A stretch of DNA of 12,173 nucleotides from Candidatus Daviesbacteria bacterium (GCA_030648435.1 JAUSHE010000013.1:1-12173); one strand, 5' to 3'. Shown: positions 6,169 through 12,173, numbered from the stretch's first letter. Notes: generated by a model from the sequence alone, not told the origin. A program made the numbers and translations.

Positions 6169-6199
6169 CCTAAGTTACCTAAGGTACTTAAGTTACTTA
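6169..6199. repeat. 9 bp tandem repeat, intergenic copy
   Basis: Units CCTAAGTTA, CCTAAGGTA, CTTAAGTTA and a partial CTTA fill the gap between tRNA-Arg and the four-helix-bundle gene and include that gene's stop codon (6193-6195). The unit matches the arrays at 6377-6421, 6665-6691 and 11130-11174. Confidence 0.8.
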
Positions 6200-6774
6200 T
6201 TGTTAATTTTAACCTCAAGCCTCTTTTTAAACAAGTTTTCAGTAAATCCTCCCTCTCTGATAAACTTTTCTTCCATAACAATAATCTGCTTATGAAGCAA
6301 AAAAGTAGCCTGGTGGCAAAGAGTTAAAAGAAAGTTAGCCGCTTCTTCGGGGTTTTCTGGAAGCTTCGGTTTTTCTATCAAGTCACCTAAGTTGCTGAGG
6401 TTACTTAAGTAACTTAATCTAAAAGCGGTTTGACGAAAAGCACTAATCCGGTTATCTGTCTTAGGCCAAATTGCTAAATTTCTCTGCCTTAGAAAATCTT
6501 CAAAGTCAGTTAATAGCTCTTCTAAAGAAGCTTTAGCCACTCCCAAAAGTTTAATCTCTCCTTTTTTAGAAGTTAGACTCTGCCCCACCCCCTCAACAAT
6601 GTTCTGCTTTCCGGATCGTGCTGCTTGAACCATTTGATCAGCTGAACGATAATCAGGCCTATTTCCTAAATTGCTTAAACTACCTAAAATATACTCTTTA
6701 ACAAAAATTACTGTTAAATCGTGTATAATTTCAGAGTAGCGGTAGGTTAACAGGTATTTGTGTCTCGGCAACAT
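6193..6774 (-). CDS. Four-helix-bundle protein (23S rRNA intervening-sequence-like family)
   Basis: The 193-residue protein matches the four-helix-bundle family first known from intervening sequences in 23S rRNA. The recognisable block SADQMVQAARSGKQNIVEG (about residues 44-62) is followed by a helix with KLLGVAKASLEELLTDFEDFL, and a late helix NFLLTLCHQATFLLHKQI (about 147-164) resembles the longer form with a suffix domain. Function is unknown; RNA or protein binding is only suggested for the family. No rRNA is present here, so it is a free-standing copy. Two loops are built of a 9 bp DNA repeat: GSLSNLGNR (about 31-39) and LSYLSNLSNLGDL (about 120-132). The ATG at 6774 is used; an in-frame GTG two codons upstream (6780) is equally possible. 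It overlaps the promoter region of tRNA-Pro. Confidence 0.8.
   Translation of the reverse strand: MLPRHKYLLTYRYSEIIHDLTVIFVKEYILGSLSNLGNRPDYRSADQMVQAARSGKQNIVEGVGQSLTSKKGEIKLLGVAKASLEELLTDFEDFLRQRNLAIWPKTDNRISAFRQTAFRLSYLSNLSNLGDLIEKPKLPENPEEAANFLLTLCHQATFLLHKQIIVMEEKFIREGGFTENLFKKRLEVKINNK
6377..6421. repeat. 9 bp tandem repeat, about 5 units, in the four-helix-bundle gene
   Basis: Units are aTCAAGTCA, CCTAAGTTG, CTGAGGTTA, CTTAAGTAA and CTTAATCTA. Read on the minus strand each 9 bp gives a three-residue L-S-N/Y or L-G-D step, hence LSYLSNLSNLGDL. The unit length keeps the frame whatever the copy number. Confidence 0.8.
6665..6691. repeat. 9 bp tandem repeat, 3 units, near the 5' end of the four-helix-bundle gene
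   Basis: CCTAAATTG, CTTAAACTA and CCTAAAATA are diverged copies of the same unit and encode LGSLSNLGN. Confidence 0.65.
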
Positions 6775-6787
6775 TGTCACTTATAAT
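6758..6787 (+). promoter_or_regulatory. Putative promoter of tRNA-Pro
   Basis: A perfect TATAAT (6782-6787) is preceded by TTGTGT (6758-6763) at 18 bp. The expected start, about 7 bases after the -10, falls at 6794-6795, the first base of the mature tRNA. The primary transcript would have almost no 5' leader. Confidence 0.5.
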
Positions 6788-6794
6788 TCTACCA
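6786..6794 (-). promoter_or_regulatory. Putative extended -10 promoter of the four-helix-bundle gene
   Basis: On the minus strand TGG precedes TAGAAT (6791-6786), an extended -10 arrangement, with no good -35. The start would fall near 6780, at or a few bases before the GTG/ATG start codons. It overlaps the divergent tRNA-Pro promoter. Confidence 0.35.
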
Positions 6795-6866
6795 CGGGGA
6801 CTAGGTCATCGGTAGACCGCTGCGTTCGGGTCGCAGAAGTAGAGAGTTCAATTCTCTCGTCCCCGA
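6795..6866 (+). tRNA. tRNA-Pro, anticodon CGG
   Basis: The 72 bases give a clean cloverleaf: acceptor CGGGGAC/GTCCCCG, TA, D stem GGTC/GACC with loop ATCGGTA, anticodon stem CTGCG/CGCAG, loop TTCGGGT (anticodon CGG, reads CCG), T stem GAGAG/CTCTC, loop TTCAATT and discriminator A. The first pair C1-G72 and G37 next to the anticodon are typical of bacterial tRNA-Pro. CCA is not encoded; the next bases are CTC. The gene is transcribed towards the asparaginase-like gene and away from the four-helix-bundle gene. Confidence 0.95.
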
Positions 6867-6879
6867 CTCTAGGGTATAT

Positions 6880-8100
6880 CTAGGAAAGTAAACCTCTGGA
6901 CTTGCAGTACGAGTTAATAAGTGCTTGCGTTTGTTTTTGATTTAGTTTCTCCTGTACTGCCCTTGTCACGATTGCTTTTGCTACATTTTTATTTAACTTA
7001 TGCCCGGAAATAATAAGTTTACCGGTTTCCATTAGTTCTTCGCTATCTGCGCCAAGAATGCTGGCAGCATACCGCTCATTAACCTCACCAATTAAGGTTC
7101 TACTTACAATAATAACTAACTTACCCTGCAAAGCAGCCTGCACACAGGCATATCTAATCGGATTACTGGCATTTCCTAAACTATGTCCTGCTATCACAAT
7201 GGCCTTATGATTCGGATTAAGTATTTTCTCTATTTCACTTGAAATATTATTTTGATTGCCCAAATCCACTATTTCTACCTGTGTTAATGCATGATATAGA
7301 TTTTCTGTTGTGATATTTTGAGAAATATGATCTATAGGAGTTAAATTACCTGATTCGGAATTAAAAATACTATTTTCATCAATGAATTTTTTGGTAAACC
7401 TAGTTGTAAGTCTTGGAGCAAAAAAAGTGGAGTAATTTTCTATTCTCCTGCTTTCAAGAGGATCTATTTTGATAAAATCACTCGCCCTGTACAAATGGCC
7501 TGCAAATACCCAATAAGATCCGGGTGCTAAATTTGTCCCAGCAAGTTTTACAAGATCCGAGAAATTTTTAGGGGCATCTGAATTCCATTCACTTTTTGTC
7601 CTATTAGAACCTGTAAAAAGAATTGGCAAAAAACTTGTGTCAAATAAATATACATCTAGTAAAGGAAGCAAGGCACAGTCAGCCGTATCTGTTCCTTGTG
7701 AGCCCAAAATTTGGATATGCGGGTCATTTTTGTATTGCCCCAGGATGAATGCAACGAACGGAGCTATCAGGGCTGCCCGTAAATGTGAGCTGTCCCCTTC
7801 AAATAAAGAAATAAACTTGCCTTTTACATATTTATCAATTCCAGGTACCCAATTTAAATATTCACCAAGATCAGTTGATTTTTGGGCATTTTTAACAATA
7901 CTTTTTTCAATAAGTTTTACCAGTTGAAGTTCCAAAGAGTCAATATCTTTCCTGCTGTTTTTATAATATTTTAAGGATTCCTCAAGCTGATAAAGCGCTT
8001 CATCATTGAAGCTTCTGGAACCTGTAAGCTTGCCGTTTTTCTTAACCATATCCCAAGTACCGCCTAAATTAAAGAAAATTACTTTTTTTATATTATTCAT
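6880..8100 (-). CDS. Asparaginase/glutaminase-superfamily protein, divergent
   Basis: The 406-residue protein keeps the two threonine-containing motifs of L-asparaginases. The first is FFNLGGTWDM (9-18), where T15 corresponds to the nucleophile. The second is ILGSQGTDTAD (131-141), with T137-D138 as the second active-site pair. TGSNRTKSEWNSDAPKNFSD (163-182) corresponds to the block after the third strand, and IAGHSLGNASNP (303-314) to the C-terminal glycine motif. By family it would hydrolyse asparagine or glutamine, or a related amide, in the cytoplasm. It is longer than the usual 320-340 residues, and simple alignment puts N190 where the catalytic lysine is expected. An altered substrate is therefore possible. 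No signal peptide is present. It stands alone with its own promoter, and the start codon would be at the 5' end of the mRNA. Confidence 0.75.
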   Translation of the reverse strand: MNNIKKVIFFNLGGTWDMVKKNGKLTGSRSFNDEALYQLEESLKYYKNSRKDIDSLELQLVKLIEKSIVKNAQKSTDLGEYLNWVPGIDKYVKGKFISLFEGDSSHLRAALIAPFVAFILGQYKNDPHIQILGSQGTDTADCALLPLLDVYLFDTSFLPILFTGSNRTKSEWNSDAPKNFSDLVKLAGTNLAPGSYWVFAGHLYRASDFIKIDPLESRRIENYSTFFAPRLTTRFTKKFIDENSIFNSESGNLTPIDHISQNITTENLYHALTQVEIVDLGNQNNISSEIEKILNPNHKAIVIAGHSLGNASNPIRYACVQAALQGKLVIIVSRTLIGEVNERYAASILGADSEELMETGKLIISGHKLNKNVAKAIVTRAVQEKLNQKQTQALINSYCKSRGLLS

Positions 8101-8106
8101 CCAAAG

Positions 8107-8135
8107 AGTATATCAGATTGTTTGAAGCTAAGCAA
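8107..8135 (-). promoter_or_regulatory. Putative promoter of the asparaginase-like gene, leaderless geometry
   Basis: On the minus strand TTGCTT (8135-8130) and TATACT (8112-8107) are 17 bp apart. The -10 is followed by six bases and then the ATG at 8100, which places the transcription start at the start codon. Confidence 0.55.
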
Positions 8136-8165
8136 TGTTATTGCACAGACTCAATAGCAGCAACA

Positions 8166-8193
8166 GGAGTCGAACCAAAGCGGGTTCAATTCC
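8166..8193. other. Hairpin of T-arm-like sequences in the ndk/asparaginase gap
   Basis: GGAGTCGAACC (8166-8176) and GGTTCAATTCC (8183-8193) pair over 11 positions with one mismatch and one G-T, around a 6-base loop. Each arm looks like a tRNA T arm, one per strand. On the minus strand the longer stretch from 8203, CCGGGGTGCTGGAATTG, resembles the 5' end of a tRNA-Leu. No complete cloverleaf can be drawn on either strand. It could be a tRNA remnant or an RNA hairpin at the end of the ndk transcript; there is no T-run for a classical terminator. Confidence 0.35.
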
Positions 8194-8214
8194 AGCACCC
8201 CGGTTATAGGATGA

Positions 8215-8718
8215 TTATTCTCCAAACCAAAGCTTGATTTCTTTTGCAGCTTCCTCAGGTGAGCCTGAGGCATGAATAAGATTCCAAACAGGTCTTTCTT
8301 CTCTATTTGCATCTAAAATATTATCTGTTCCCAAATCTCCCCTGATGGTGCCTTTTTCAGCACTTGCCGGATCTGTAAAACCGGTTGTCTTGCGGGCTAC
8401 CTTGACCGCATCTTCCCCTTCCAAAACCAAAGCTACGATGGGACCTGAGGTGATGAATTTACGGAGCCAAGTGACAACTTTTCTGCCCTGATCCTCGGCG
8501 CTTTTTACTTGTTGACCTGCAGCAATGGTTTTTTCGCCAATTAATTTTAAATAATCCGGATCCATCGGATAATGTTTTTCTACAATAGACAAAGGAGCTG
8601 TCATATCTTTTCTTTTTGCGACTTTCAGACCAACGGCTTCATATCTCTTGATAATCTCATCCGTGAGGCCTCTTTGTACCCCATCAGGCTTGATAATAAT
8701 AAAAGTTTGCCCAATCAT
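8215..8718 (-). CDS. ndk: Nucleoside diphosphate kinase
   Basis: The 167-residue enzyme passes the gamma-phosphate of ATP to nucleoside diphosphates through a phosphohistidine. QTFIIIKPDGVQRGL (4-18) is the N-terminal signature with the ATP-contacting lysine, and the active-site histidine H149 lies in NLIHASGSPEEA (146-157). It is longer than the usual 140-150 residues. The extra length is at about 50-85 (HYPMDPDYLKLIGEK through QGRKVVTWL), an insertion I associate with archaeal and CPR forms. The ATG overlaps the stop of the metallophosphoesterase gene by 4 bp, so it is probably translated by coupling as the last gene of the comEC-argS operon. Confidence 0.95.
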   Translation of the reverse strand: MIGQTFIIIKPDGVQRGLTDEIIKRYEAVGLKVAKRKDMTAPLSIVEKHYPMDPDYLKLIGEKTIAAGQQVKSAEDQGRKVVTWLRKFITSGPIVALVLEGEDAVKVARKTTGFTDPASAEKGTIRGDLGTDNILDANREERPVWNLIHASGSPEEAAKEIKLWFGE

Positions 8719-9716
8719 ATTCCAAGGATTATAACATCTTCCGCCTTAATACTGCCATCCTCCAAAACAGACATAATAGCAAACCGCGGAGCCTGGGGAT
8801 TTCTTTCAATTGTGACAGCGCCTATTGTCACCATTGAAAGTCCGGTCACAGGCTCACTATATTGCGAAAAGAAGTGAATATCACCGGCAAAAACCTGTTT
8901 TACCTTGGCATCTTTTAACTGAAACATCAAACTCTTGGCCTGTTGTTTCAAACTTGCTTCTATCTTACCCATAATCCGGTCGGAAGACGGATGAAAAAGC
9001 GGCTCATGCAGAAAAACCAACACTCCTTTGAAGGAACCTTGTTTAACTTTCTCCAATTCACCGTCAATCCATCCATTCTCCGCCTCTGTTAATCCCAGGT
9101 AATCATCGCTGTTATCCAGCAGTAAAAATTTAAAATTATCAAATTCAAAGCTTTGATAAGACGGACCAAAAACTTCGTTAAAACAGGAGATCGCTGAAAT
9201 TCCCCTGTTGCGACAGTCCCAAAGATCATGGTCCCCCGGGACTAAAAAATAACGCAGGCCGGATGCATCAAAAACAGTTTTAGCGTTTTTTAGCTGTGCA
9301 ATTGTCCCCACATCGGAATAATCACCAAGGCCAATGATAAATTTAAGATCAGGATATGCACTTTTGGCTTGCTCTATGGCTTTTGCCAGATTAACATTAT
9401 CAGTATGTGAATCTGCCAGAAGCAGAAATTTAAAACGGACAGTAACAGACTGAGGGGGAGTTACAGATTCAGGGGTTTTTGGAAAGACCTTAAATGAGGG
9501 CAGTGCATTTAAAAATTGTTTGGGGGTGCGGGCAGTAATAACATTATTTAACACCGACACCGGATCAAGCTTTAGAGGATCCAAGCCGGAGAAATGCTTA
9601 TAGGCAGAATAAATGCCGATCAGCAAAACCACAAACATAAACACACTCAAAATCAGTCTAAATATAACAAAGACTATATTAGTATGTCGTCTACCCTGAT
9701 GGTGTCTGTTAAACAT
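8715..9716 (-). CDS. Membrane-anchored calcineurin-like metallophosphoesterase
   Basis: The 333-residue protein has a basic N-terminus and one membrane helix (about 14-38), so the catalytic domain (about 95-320) probably faces outward. The dinuclear-metal motifs follow in order: LLADSH (99-104; D102, H104), GLGDYSD (129-135; D132, D135), VPGDHD (159-164), FLHEP (235-239; H237) and AGDIHF (277-282; H281). The third motif is normally GNH[ED]; an aspartate here replaces the metal-binding asparagine. The substrate could be a phosphodiester, nucleotide or lipid-linked phosphate and is not readable from sequence. A Shine-Dalgarno AAGGA lies 4 bases before the ATG, which itself shares one base with the argS stop. 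Coupling to argS and ndk looks like gene packing rather than shared function. Confidence 0.87.
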   Translation of the reverse strand: MFNRHHQGRRHTNIVFVIFRLILSVFMFVVLLIGIYSAYKHFSGLDPLKLDPVSVLNNVITARTPKQFLNALPSFKVFPKTPESVTPPQSVTVRFKFLLLADSHTDNVNLAKAIEQAKSAYPDLKFIIGLGDYSDVGTIAQLKNAKTVFDASGLRYFLVPGDHDLWDCRNRGISAISCFNEVFGPSYQSFEFDNFKFLLLDNSDDYLGLTEAENGWIDGELEKVKQGSFKGVLVFLHEPLFHPSSDRIMGKIEASLKQQAKSLMFQLKDAKVKQVFAGDIHFFSQYSEPVTGLSMVTIGAVTIERNPQAPRFAIMSVLEDGSIKAEDVIILGI

Positions 9717-11383
9717 TACATCCTTTCCGGTGTTTCTATCCCCAAAAGATATAGACCTTTTTTCAAAACTTCTGCTGTTTCCAAAGATAATTTAAGTCTA
9801 AAATCCTGTTTAGGAGAGCCAATCACACGGTTTTCCTGATAAAACAGATTGTATAATCTTGCTAAATCTATCAGATACGAGGCTAAGAGATTGGGGTGAT
9901 ACATATTTGCAGCCTGTTCAACAGTTTCCTGAAAATACATCAGCTGCCGCAGGATTGCCCGCTCAGAGGCATCAATTTCTAAGCCTTCATATTCTATATC
10001 AAACCTTAAATCTGCGCCTTTTAATATAGACTGGATTCTGGCATTGGTATATTGCAGGTATGGCCCGCTGTCACCATCCAAGGACACCGACTGCTCAAGA
10101 TCAAACACCATATTTGGCCTGGGGGAAAATTTAAGATAGGAAAATTTCATTGCCCCTAAAGCTACTTTTGAAACTACCTGCTGATCTATACTTCTGCTTT
10201 CTTTCATTATCTCTCTTACTTTTTCGCTTGTAACTTTATATAAATCATCAACTGTGACCACATTACCGGTCCGGGACGACATTTTGCCCGTTTTCAGATT
10301 AACTACACCGTAAGATAGATGGTATTTTTTATTTGTAAGATACGGTAGCGTAAGTTCGATCGCCTTGAAAACTACCTGAAAATAACCCTCCTGTTCCGAA
10401 GCAACGACATGAACAGATTTTCCATAGTTAAAAGTATCATACTCAAGCTCAGCCAAACCCATCTCTTTACCTTCGTAAGTCGGGTTGCCTGCTTTGGTAA
10501 TAAACACCCTATTGTGCAGACCGTATTTCTCGCCGGGGAATATTACTGCTCCTTCGCTCTTTTCAAACACTTTTCCTATATTGTCCTCTACTATTTGCCT
10601 GCCGCGCTCAAAAACTTCACTTTCAAAAAAACACCGGTCATATTTAACTCCCAAAAGTTCATAAATAGGCTCAAAGTATTCCAAACTCCAGGTCCTGGTC
10701 TGCTGATAAACTTTCTGTATGGCCGGCTCTTTCTTATACAAATCAGTATTAATTTGATCTATCTCCTGCCCTACAGCAGCATCTTCCTCATACAATCTAC
10801 TTCCTTCCGCATAAGCTTGACCCAAAAATGAGGCTAAACCTAATTTCTTTATTCCCCAGATGGCTTTGGCAATATGCAAGCCAATATCTCCCTGATAATT
10901 TGCTCTAAATACGCTGTGGCCTAAAGCTTCCAGTATCCGGCTGATACTTTCCCCCAAAAAGAAAGTTCTGAGGTGTCCTATGTGAATTTCCTTTAAGGGG
11001 TTAACATGTCCGTATTCAACCAGTATTTTTTGCGGGGCTGGGGATCTTTGCAGTATTCCCAAATCATTTGCATTCTTGACTAGTTCTTCGTCTTTGATAA
11101 AAAAATTAATAAACCCCCCGCCCTTGACTTCTAAGTTACTCAAGTAACTTAAGTGACCTAAGTTACTTACTATTTTGTTAGCAATCTCTACTGACGACTG
11201 ATAGCTGACGACTGATAGCTGTTTAGCAAGCTGCAAGGCCACATTCGTAGTATAGTCTCCAAAAGATGGATTTTGAGGAATAGTACAAACTATATCACTA
11301 GTGTGATAGGCCTGCCTGCCGGCAGGCAGGCCTAAATCCTTGACTGCTTTTTTAAGATCCTCCAGGATCTTCTTCTTTAGCAT
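9716..11383 (-). CDS. argS: Arginyl-tRNA synthetase
   Basis: The 555-residue class I synthetase charges tRNA-Arg with arginine using ATP. The N-terminal tRNA-binding domain (about 1-95) includes NPSFGDYTTNVALQLAK and ends GGGFINFFI. The catalytic domain has VNPLKEIHIGHLRTFFLG (128-144, HIGH at 134-137) and the KMSKS-type loop KMSSRTG (367-373). The DALR anticodon domain runs from GPYLQYTNARIQSIL (440-454) to GLYLLGIETPERM at the end. Three unrelated DNA repeats have entered the N-terminal domain: LGLPAGRQA (17-25), LSVVSYQSSV (56-65) and SNLGHLSYLSNL (73-84). All sit between conserved blocks, so the enzyme should be functional. The ATG lies 32 bp inside comEC, and the stop shares a base with the next gene. 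Confidence 0.97.
   Translation of the reverse strand: MLKKKILEDLKKAVKDLGLPAGRQAYHTSDIVCTIPQNPSFGDYTTNVALQLAKQLSVVSYQSSVEIANKIVSNLGHLSYLSNLEVKGGGFINFFIKDEELVKNANDLGILQRSPAPQKILVEYGHVNPLKEIHIGHLRTFFLGESISRILEALGHSVFRANYQGDIGLHIAKAIWGIKKLGLASFLGQAYAEGSRLYEEDAAVGQEIDQINTDLYKKEPAIQKVYQQTRTWSLEYFEPIYELLGVKYDRCFFESEVFERGRQIVEDNIGKVFEKSEGAVIFPGEKYGLHNRVFITKAGNPTYEGKEMGLAELEYDTFNYGKSVHVVASEQEGYFQVVFKAIELTLPYLTNKKYHLSYGVVNLKTGKMSSRTGNVVTVDDLYKVTSEKVREIMKESRSIDQQVVSKVALGAMKFSYLKFSPRPNMVFDLEQSVSLDGDSGPYLQYTNARIQSILKGADLRFDIEYEGLEIDASERAILRQLMYFQETVEQAANMYHPNLLASYLIDLARLYNLFYQENRVIGSPKQDFRLKLSLETAEVLKKGLYLLGIETPERM
11130..11174. repeat. 9 bp tandem repeat, about 5 units, in argS
   Basis: Units TCTAAGTTA, CTCAAGTAA, CTTAAGTGA, CCTAAGTTA and CTTACTATT. 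Read on the minus strand they encode SNLGHLSYLSNL, the same peptide style and frame as the arrays in the four-helix-bundle gene 4.7 kb away. Confidence 0.8.
11191..11221. repeat. 14 bp tandem repeat, 2.2 copies, in argS
   Basis: Two perfect copies of CTGACGACTGATAG (11191-11204, 11205-11218) are followed by CTG. They encode LSVVSYQSSV in ArgRS. The unit is not a multiple of three, so the two copies are read in different frames. Confidence 0.85.
11307..11334. repeat. Perfect 28 bp GC-rich palindrome in argS
   Basis: The arms TAGGCCTGCCTGCC and GGCAGGCAGGCCTA are exact reverse complements with no spacer. It is read as LGLPAGRQAY in the N-terminal domain of ArgRS. The core CCTGCCTGCCGGCAGGCAGG is shared, with one extra T, by the palindrome in the GT4 gene at 2107-2127. 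Confidence 0.85.
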
Positions 11384-12173
11384 TATTTAATAATAACATA
11401 ATTCCACCCAACACCATATAATAACCTACCCAGACTATCCAGACTTGCTCCCCAATATACTGCCAGGCAAAAGACAGTGAAGCGAAAAATTGGACTATAT
11501 AAATAAAATATGTCAGTAAGACATTAACCACTATTCCCACCAAAGATCCAAAGATTAACATAACCGCCCCTCCTATCATGATAAACGGGATGGTCCACAA
11601 AATGAGCGTATTTGTCACCAAAGAAACAAGTGAGATCTGATGGAAGCTTTGCGCTATTACCGGCGTTACCATCAGTTGCGCTGCCAGCGTTACGGCCAAA
11701 TCCTGCCCAATAATGGGCAACGCCTTAAGATAATGAAGTAAAATAGGCGCCACTACAACCACCCCAAACGTAGCCAGGAAACTGAGCTGAAAAGATAAAT
11801 CAGTAATCCACTTAGGATTTACCAGCAGCATTAAACAGGCAGTTACCGTCAGCACCCACCAACCTTCTCTCTGCCTGCCAAATATTTGAGCCAAAGATGC
11901 GAGGCTAAACATAATGGCTGCCCTCAGAACGGGCACTTGAGCCCCTGTTAGCAGTGTATAAAGGATAATTGCTAATAGGCTCAGTGCAATCGCCTGCCTT
12001 CTTTTGATTAACCCTGTCAGGCTTAAACAGAAAGCTGCCACCAGGCTCACATTTTGCCCTGAAGCAACTACTATCTGTAAGGTTGAAGTATCCCTTAAAG
12101 CTAATTTCAAATTGCCGGGCAATTTTTTATTCTGCCCAAGTAGTATTCCTGATAAGAGCTCTGCCTGCGGTGA
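11352..12173 (-). CDS. comEC: ComEC/Rec2 DNA-uptake channel, 5' part missing
   Basis: The C-terminal 273 residues are visible and the frame is open to the window end, so the gene starts beyond it. A TTG at 12122 is not a real start: the 17 codons before it read SPQAELLSGILLGQNKK, the conserved lead-in of the ComEC competence domain. Next come a degenerate form of the tGthllaiSG block (STLQIVVASGQNVSLVA) and a series of membrane helices with TGAQVPVLRAAIM and FQLSFLATFG. ComEC is the inner-membrane channel that takes single-stranded DNA into the cytoplasm during natural transformation. Here the protein stops soon after the last helix (NNAKEEDPGGS), so it lacks the C-terminal beta-lactamase-like domain found in many ComEC proteins. 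Its 3' end overlaps argS by 32 bp. Confidence 0.9.
   Translation of the reverse strand, partial: SPQAELLSGILLGQNKKLPGNLKLALRDTSTLQIVVASGQNVSLVAAFCLSLTGLIKRRQAIALSLLAIILYTLLTGAQVPVLRAAIMFSLASLAQIFGRQREGWWVLTVTACLMLLVNPKWITDLSFQLSFLATFGVVVVAPILLHYLKALPIIGQDLAVTLAAQLMVTPVIAQSFHQISLVSLVTNTLILWTIPFIMIGGAVMLIFGSLVGIVVNVLLTYFIYIVQFFASLSFAWQYIGEQVWIVWVGYYMVLGGIMLLLNNAKEEDPGGS

Noticed and set aside
6078..6281. 67-codon minus-strand open frame across the tRNA-Arg and repeat region.
   Set aside because: It is the translation of the tRNA (GPVAQQIEQSRP...) and the 9 bp repeats and overlaps a real gene in another frame.
6169..6691. CRISPR array.
   Set aside because: The repeats are 9 bp, directly abutting and partly coding, with no unique spacers and no cas genes.
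8253..8270. Hairpin CCTCAGG/CCTGAGG near the 3' end of ndk.
   Set aside because: It encodes the conserved active-site region HASGSPEEA, so protein constraint explains it. There is no T-run for a terminator.
12120..12122. TTG as the start of comEC.
   Set aside because: The frame stays open to the window edge and the upstream codons match the conserved ComEC lead-in, so the gene is cut by the window.

Overview
The window looks like a chromosomal segment of a Candidate Phyla Radiation (Patescibacteria) bacterium, most likely of the Microgenomates group. This is inferred from gene style and not from a marker-gene search. The signs are: compact genes with 1-32 bp overlaps; tRNA genes without an encoded CCA; promoters placed so that transcripts would start at or within a few bases of the start codon; a PEGA/beta-propeller membrane protein beside a single sortase; a four-helix-bundle protein away from rRNA; and short palindromic or tandem DNA repeats lying inside essential genes in open frame.

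Layout, left to right. (1) 14-1309: an HD-domain hydrolase-like gene (minus) and a small excisionase/MerR-type DNA-binding gene (plus) diverge from a shared 78 bp promoter region. (2) 1341-4103, minus: mreB, a GT4 glycosyltransferase and a WecG/TagA-family (GT26) glycosyltransferase, linked by a 7 bp gap and a 4 bp overlap. This is a cell-shape and envelope-glycan unit. (3) 4104-4237: mreB leader, promoter and an AT-rich 14 bp repeat. (4) 4238-6774, minus: four-helix-bundle gene, tRNA-Arg(CCT), sortase and PEGA/beta-propeller protein, probably read together. The sortase ATG lies 3 bases after the tRNA. (5) tRNA-Pro(CGG), plus strand, at 6795-6866. (6) Asparaginase-like gene at 6880-8100, minus. 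(7) 8101-8214: a short gap with a hairpin built of T-arm-like sequences. (8) 8215-12173, minus: comEC (cut by the window end), argS, a membrane-anchored metallophosphoesterase and ndk, all overlapping at their ends.

How the genes fit together: mreB plus two glycosyltransferases, and sortase plus the PEGA protein, point to envelope building and cell-surface display. comEC is the DNA-uptake channel that CPR bacteria are known to retain. argS, ndk and the two tRNAs are housekeeping genes.

The most notable signal is not a gene. At least five kinds of short repeat are scattered through the window: a GC-rich palindrome giving LPAGRQA/LPARQG peptides; a CACCTCCGAGG element with terminal inverted repeats; a 9 bp tandem repeat giving (LSN)n peptides; a 14 bp tandem repeat; and an AT-rich 14 bp repeat. 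Most lie inside coding sequence, kept open and placed between conserved protein blocks. The N-terminal domain of ArgRS carries three of these families within about 65 residues. A 19-base exact match is shared by the glycosyltransferase and sortase genes but is read in different frames, so the DNA and not the peptide is what recurs.
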